Assembly: GCA_937912045.1 (NCBI GenBank)
Contig: CALDPI010000219.1
Span: 1 to 18,012 of the forward strand
Length of the DNA: 18,012 nt
DNA from: an uncultured Clostridia bacterium
GTDB lineage: Bacteria; Bacillota; Clostridia; Oscillospirales; Acutalibacteraceae
Direction of reading: 5' to 3'
Shown here: piece after piece, positions 14,771 through 18,012 of the stretch
Numbering within the stretch: position 1 is the first letter of the stretch
Layout: every line of letters begins with the position of its first letter
The notes under the pieces: model-generated
Told to the model about the DNA's origin: nothing
The model's database searches: none
What the model saw: the letters and a program-made list of their open reading frames with translations, nothing else
Made by a program: the position numbers and the translations under genes

Positions 14771-16285
14771 ATGAAAAAACAAAAACGCGAAAGGCCGGTG
14801 CTTTTGGCTGTGTTGTGCTCGGTCTGTATGTTTATAGGCTTTACGGCGTTTTTTTCGGCCATTTGGTATATCCGAATATACGGCAACGTTGGCTTTGATT
14901 CCATTCTTTACACCTTTTTCTCACAGGTGTCGGGCGTGCAGAGCACCCTTGTGTATGAGTATCTGCTTTGGGGCTTGCTTCCGTCCTTGCTTGCCACCGC
15001 GGCAACGGCGTTTTTTCTCTTTTTCGTTCCCAAAAAGGAAAAATATATTAAGCGCAAGAATGGAAAAGAGGTAAAAATTTATCCGTTTTCGCGCAGAGTG
15101 TCAAAAATCGTGTCGCTTGTGCTGGCCGTTACGCTTTTCACAGTCGCATCGGTCACCTCAAAGCTTACCGATTTTATATATTTCTGCGTTCAGAACACCG
15201 GCATTTTTGTGACCGAATACGTGTCGCCCGACGAGGTGGATATAAAGTTCCCGGAAAACAAGCGCAACCTTATATATATTTATCTTGAATCAATGGAAAC
15301 GACCTATATGTCGGCAGAGCACGGCGGCGCAAAGGCTTTCGAGGTTATGCCCGAGCTTTACGGACTCGCGAGGGACAATATAAATTTCTCCCACACCGAC
15401 AAAATTGGTGGTTTTCACGTTGTGTCGGGTGCCAACTGGACAGCCGCGTCAATGGTGGCGCAGACGGCAGGCATACCGCTTAAGCCCCCTGCAATTCTTG
15501 CAAAGGACCAGTACGGAAAGGATTTGTTTTTACCGGGCGTTACCACCATTACCGATATTTTAGAGGATGAGGATTATTATCAGGTGCTTATGGTTGGCTC
15601 GGACGCGTCCTTTGCCAACAGGGACAGATATTATAATCAGCACGGCATTGACAAAATTTATGACGTTTACACCGCCAAGGAGGACGGTATAATCGGCAAG
15701 GATTACTGGACCTGGTGGGGAATGGAGGATAACCGCCTTTACGAATATGCCAAGTGCGAGCTTCCCAAAATTGCACAAAGGGAGGAACCCTTTGTTTTCA
15801 ATATGCTGACGGTTGATACCCATCATATTGACGGCTATCTCTGCTCACAGTGTGACCGCACAGCAGAAGAACAGTATGACAACGTGCTTTCCTGTGCAAG
15901 CAGACAGCTTTATGATTTTATAACGTGGCTGTCAACACAGGATTTTTACGAAAACACAACGATTGTGGTCTGTGGAGACCACCTTTCGATGAATAACGAA
16001 TATTTTCTGCGTACCGTACCGGAGGATTTCGACCGCCGCGTGTATAACTGTATAATAAACTCTGCAATCAGCACTGAAAACACGAAGAACCGACAGTTTA
16101 CCGCAATGGATATGTTCCCCACGACCCTCGCGGCAATGGGCTGTGAGATTGAGGGCGAGCGTCTTGGACTGGGCACAAATCTGTTTGGTGAAAAGAAAAC
16201 TCTGGCGGAAGAAATGGGGCTTGACGTTTTCGAAAAGGAAATGATTAAATCCTCTAAATATTACGTAACCGATTTTATGTTTTAG
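14771..16285 (+). CDS. LTA synthase / MdoB-like sulfatase-fold membrane phosphoglycerol transferase
   Basis: A 504-residue membrane enzyme with an extracellular alkaline-phosphatase-fold domain. Relatives move glycerol-phosphate from phosphatidylglycerol onto lipoteichoic acid or other glycans. Three or so membrane segments lie at about 10-34, 62-86 and 111-130, fewer than the five of classic LtaS. Catalytic-domain landmarks are IYLESMET with metal ligand E173, SGANWTAASMVAQ with likely nucleophile T224, TVDTHH (347-352) and CGDHLSM with D403/H404. The WTAASMVAQTAGIPL text is nearest to the MdoB (phosphoglycerol transferase I) type. The start is ATG 14771, with AGGTGG 7 bases upstream. It heads a three-gene operon, with 9 bases to the TPR gene. 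Whether it makes teichoic acid or decorates another polymer cannot be told. Confidence 0.88.
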   Translation: MKKQKRERPVLLAVLCSVCMFIGFTAFFSAIWYIRIYGNVGFDSILYTFFSQVSGVQSTLVYEYLLWGLLPSLLATAATAFFLFFVPKKEKYIKRKNGKEVKIYPFSRRVSKIVSLVLAVTLFTVASVTSKLTDFIYFCVQNTGIFVTEYVSPDEVDIKFPENKRNLIYIYLESMETTYMSAEHGGAKAFEVMPELYGLARDNINFSHTDKIGGFHVVSGANWTAASMVAQTAGIPLKPPAILAKDQYGKDLFLPGVTTITDILEDEDYYQVLMVGSDASFANRDRYYNQHGIDKIYDVYTAKEDGIIGKDYWTWWGMEDNRLYEYAKCELPKIAQREEPFVFNMLTVDTHHIDGYLCSQCDRTAEEQYDNVLSCASRQLYDFITWLSTQDFYENTTIVVCGDHLSMNNEYFLRTVPEDFDRRVYNCIINSAISTENTKNRQFTAMDMFPTTLAAMGCEIEGERLGLGTNLFGEKKTLAEEMGLDVFEKEMIKSSKYYVTDFMF

Positions 16286-16294
16286 GGTGGAAGA

Positions 16295-17116
16295 ATGGAA
16301 ATAAAAAAGGAAGATTATATAGAGCAGTGCTGTCCGCTTGACACCTATTCGCACACGGCAAAAACGGCACCGACCGATAAAATTCCCGTAATGGAGATAA
16401 TTAAGGAGCTGGACGAGCTTTATTCGAGAGAGCGCAATGCCGACGGCAGCGCGCTTTTGCAGCGCTGGACTAAAAAAGCGGAGGAAATCGGAGACTGGAG
16501 CGGCGAGCTCTCTATGCTCAGTGAGCTTATGGGTCACCACCGCCGCACAGGCAATCGATTGGAGGCGCTCAGCGCTTGCGAGCGCGGACTTTCGATAATA
16601 AAGGAACAGGGTATAGAAAACAGCGTGTCCGCCGCAACGGTTATGCTCAATGCCGCCACGACGTATAAGGCATTCGGCGGGGCAAAAAAGGCTTTGCCGA
16701 TTTTCTCTCACGTTTGCCGAGTCTATTCCGACGCGCTCTCCCCGGAGGATTACCGTTTTGCAGGACTTTATAATAATATGGCGCTGGCATATGCCGACGT
16801 TTGTGATTATGAAAATGCAGAGGATTGCTATAACCGCGCGCTGCACGTGCTCCGTTCTTGCAAAAATTCGGAAAACGAACAGGCGGTTACATACTGCAAC
16901 CTGTGCGAGCTTTATGACAAAATAAATCCCGAGGACGAAAGAATTGCGGCCTTTGCCGAAAAGGCTTATAGCATTTTATCAAGCGATACGCTCGCGCACG
17001 ATGGATACCACGCTTTTACCATTTCAAAATGCGCCCCCACGCTTGATAAGCTCGGGTTTTTCTTGTGGGCGGCAGAACTAAACAAGAGGGCAAAGGAAAT
17101 CTATGAACGGGCTTGA
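16295..17116 (+). CDS. Tetratricopeptide repeat (TPR) protein
   Basis: A 273-residue cytoplasmic helical-repeat protein with no signal peptide or membrane segment. TPR-like helix pairs run from about 60 to 270. The clearest are GHHRRTGNRLEALSACERGLSI (near 80-100), the ATTYKAFGGAKKALPIF unit (near 122-137) and the AGLYNNMALAYADVCDYENAEDCYNRAL unit (near 157-184), each with the A/G-aromatic-Ala spacing of TPRs. Such proteins act as protein-binding scaffolds. The ATG lies 9 bases after the sulfatase stop with GGTGGAAG in the gap, and its 3' end overlaps the DUF4037 gene by 14 bases. That suggests tight co-translation, so the DUF4037 protein is a likely partner. The binding target is unknown. 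Confidence 0.85.
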   Translation: MEIKKEDYIEQCCPLDTYSHTAKTAPTDKIPVMEIIKELDELYSRERNADGSALLQRWTKKAEEIGDWSGELSMLSELMGHHRRTGNRLEALSACERGLSIIKEQGIENSVSAATVMLNAATTYKAFGGAKKALPIFSHVCRVYSDALSPEDYRFAGLYNNMALAYADVCDYENAEDCYNRALHVLRSCKNSENEQAVTYCNLCELYDKINPEDERIAAFAEKAYSILSSDTLAHDGYHAFTISKCAPTLDKLGFFLWAAELNKRAKEIYERA

Positions 17117-18012
17117 AAGGGCAAGACTGCTTTATGAGCAGTTTGGAAAAAAGTTGATAAAAGAGCAGTTTTCGCAGTATGAAGACCGCATCGCCGCAGG
17201 GCTTGTCGGACACGGGTCGGAGTGCTTTGGCTTTGATGATACGCTGTCACTCGACCATGATTATGACGGCGGCTTTTGTCTGTTTTTAACCGACGAGGAC
17301 GATTTGAAAATCGGTGTTGCGCTTTCGCGCGCATATAACGAGCTTTTGAAAGAGCATGGCACAGATAGCCAAAAAACACTCCTCGGCGGCAACACGCGCG
17401 GAGTGCAGACTATAAACGGCTTTTACGCGCGGTATCTCGGCGGCAATCCGCTTAAAACCCCGTCACAGTGGCTCTGCGTGCCGTCATATGCCATTGCCGA
17501 GGCGACCAACGGCTGTGTTTTTCACGACCCGCTGGGCGAGTTCAGCAAAATGCGAGAACTTCTGCTATGCGGCGAGCCGCAGGACACAAGGTATAAGCGT
17601 CTGGCGGCGCGTCTTCTCACAATGGCACAGTCGGGACAGTATAATTATGCGCGGTGCATTGCCCACGGTGAAGCGGCTGCCGCACAGCACGCGCTTTTGC
17701 TTTTTGCAGACGCGGCGGGGGAGGCTGTGTTTTTACTAAACGGCGCCCACGCGCCGTATTACAAATGGCGTTACCGCGCAATGAAAAATTTGCCCACGCT
17801 TTCGCAGGTTGCAAATGACCTGGAAATGCTTTTGTGCGGCTGTTGTGACAGACAGAAAATGGTAGAAAAAATTTGCGCCGACGTTGCAGAGGAACTGCGG
17901 GATGCGCGTGATGATCTGAGCTATTCTGCTGACGAGCTGGAGCAGATCGAATCGCGACTGGATGTGATCCACAAGCTGCGCCGGAAATACGGTGTCACCT
18001 GTGAAGATATCC
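17103..18012 (+). CDS. DUF4037 nucleotidyltransferase-like protein, partial, with a suspect RecN-like tail
   Basis: An open frame running off the right edge (303 complete codons). Residues 36-55, from GHGSECFGF to SLDHDYD, are the hallmark of DUF4037 proteins, whose fold resembles nucleotidyltransferases. D51 and D53 are candidate metal-binding residues after the G-S-x-x-x-G motif. The middle section (WLCVPSYAIAEATNG, FHDPLGEFS, YKWRYRAMKNLP) is also typical. It starts at ATG 17103 with AAGGAA 4 bases upstream and overlaps the TPR stop by 14 bases. The genuine family sequence appears to end at about residue 263-266. Beyond that the frame stays open but reads as part of RecN, so the true C-terminus is missing. 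No substrate is known. Confidence 0.8.
   Translation, partial: MNGLERARLLYEQFGKKLIKEQFSQYEDRIAAGLVGHGSECFGFDDTLSLDHDYDGGFCLFLTDEDDLKIGVALSRAYNELLKEHGTDSQKTLLGGNTRGVQTINGFYARYLGGNPLKTPSQWLCVPSYAIAEATNGCVFHDPLGEFSKMRELLLCGEPQDTRYKRLAARLLTMAQSGQYNYARCIAHGEAAAAQHALLLFADAAGEAVFLLNGAHAPYYKWRYRAMKNLPTLSQVANDLEMLLCGCCDRQKMVEKICADVAEELRDARDDLSYSADELEQIESRLDVIHKLRRKYGVTCEDI
17895..18012 (+). other. RecN-like coding fragment joined in frame to the DUF4037 gene (probable chimeric contig end)
   Basis: The frame after EELR reads DARDDLSYSADELEQIESRL then DVIHKLRRKYGV, the coiled-coil section of DNA-repair ATPase RecN, where a similar ELRD-x-x-D segment is normal. All five leucines here are CTG and all three isoleucines ATC, whereas the preceding 260 codons mix CTT, CTC, TTG, TTA and CTA. 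The join falls on EELR, text expected in both families, so short shared sequence could have caused a misassembly. Confidence 0.75.

Noticed and set aside
15932..16846. A 304-codon minus-strand open frame across the sulfatase and TPR genes
   Set aside because: Both plus-strand genes are recognisable families with good starts. The reverse frame crosses their junction and resembles no protein.

Overview
This window looks like a piece of the chromosome of an uncultured, spore-forming Clostridia-class Firmicute, perhaps a gut or rumen Oscillospirales-like anaerobe. The lineage is inferred. It rests on a clear SpoIIID sporulation regulator, a rubrerythrin, an LPXTG-type wall anchor, strong AGGAGG-like ribosome sites, compact sigma-A promoters and many short U-tailed terminators. 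I saw no tRNA, rRNA, CRISPR array, insertion sequence or integrase, and no gene-free stretch over 300 bases. The longest gene-free part is 1-186, which holds two hairpins.

Layout. Region 1 (1-4925, +): a leader with a terminator-like hairpin, a small Cys-rich unknown gene, then a 1448-residue secreted, sortase-anchored adhesin/pilin-like protein with a VWA domain, an EF-hand-like loop and four domains of the isopeptide-forming type. Region 2 (4925-5257, +): spoIIID. Region 3 (5261-6906, +): a CocE/NonD-type alpha/beta hydrolase with its own sigma-A promoter. Region 4 (6903-11490, -): an acyl-ACP thioesterase and rubrerythrin, then a metY-metA operon, then a GNAT acetyltransferase that converges on the hydrolase and shares its terminator. 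Region 5 (11502-14690, +): a four-gene phage-derived module (tail-fibre/baseplate-like protein, M15 endolysin, XhlA-like protein, holin) with tightly packed or overlapping starts and stops and no head, packaging or integration genes. Region 6 (14716-18012, +): an operon of an LTA-synthase/MdoB-like sulfatase-fold membrane enzyme, a TPR protein and a DUF4037 nucleotidyltransferase-like protein.

How the genes work together. MetA carries Glu at position 111, so it should make O-acetylhomoserine. MetY uses that compound with sulfide to make homocysteine, so the two genes form a direct-sulfhydrylation route to methionine. The phage module encodes an endolysin without a signal peptide plus holin-type membrane proteins. 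It may be a prophage remnant or a domesticated release system. The sulfatase-TPR-DUF4037 group probably concerns envelope polymer decoration, but only the first enzyme has a reasonably clear role.

Caution: the last ~115 bases encode, in frame, a segment that looks like RecN rather than the end of a DUF4037 protein, and its codon use differs. This is probably a chimeric contig end.
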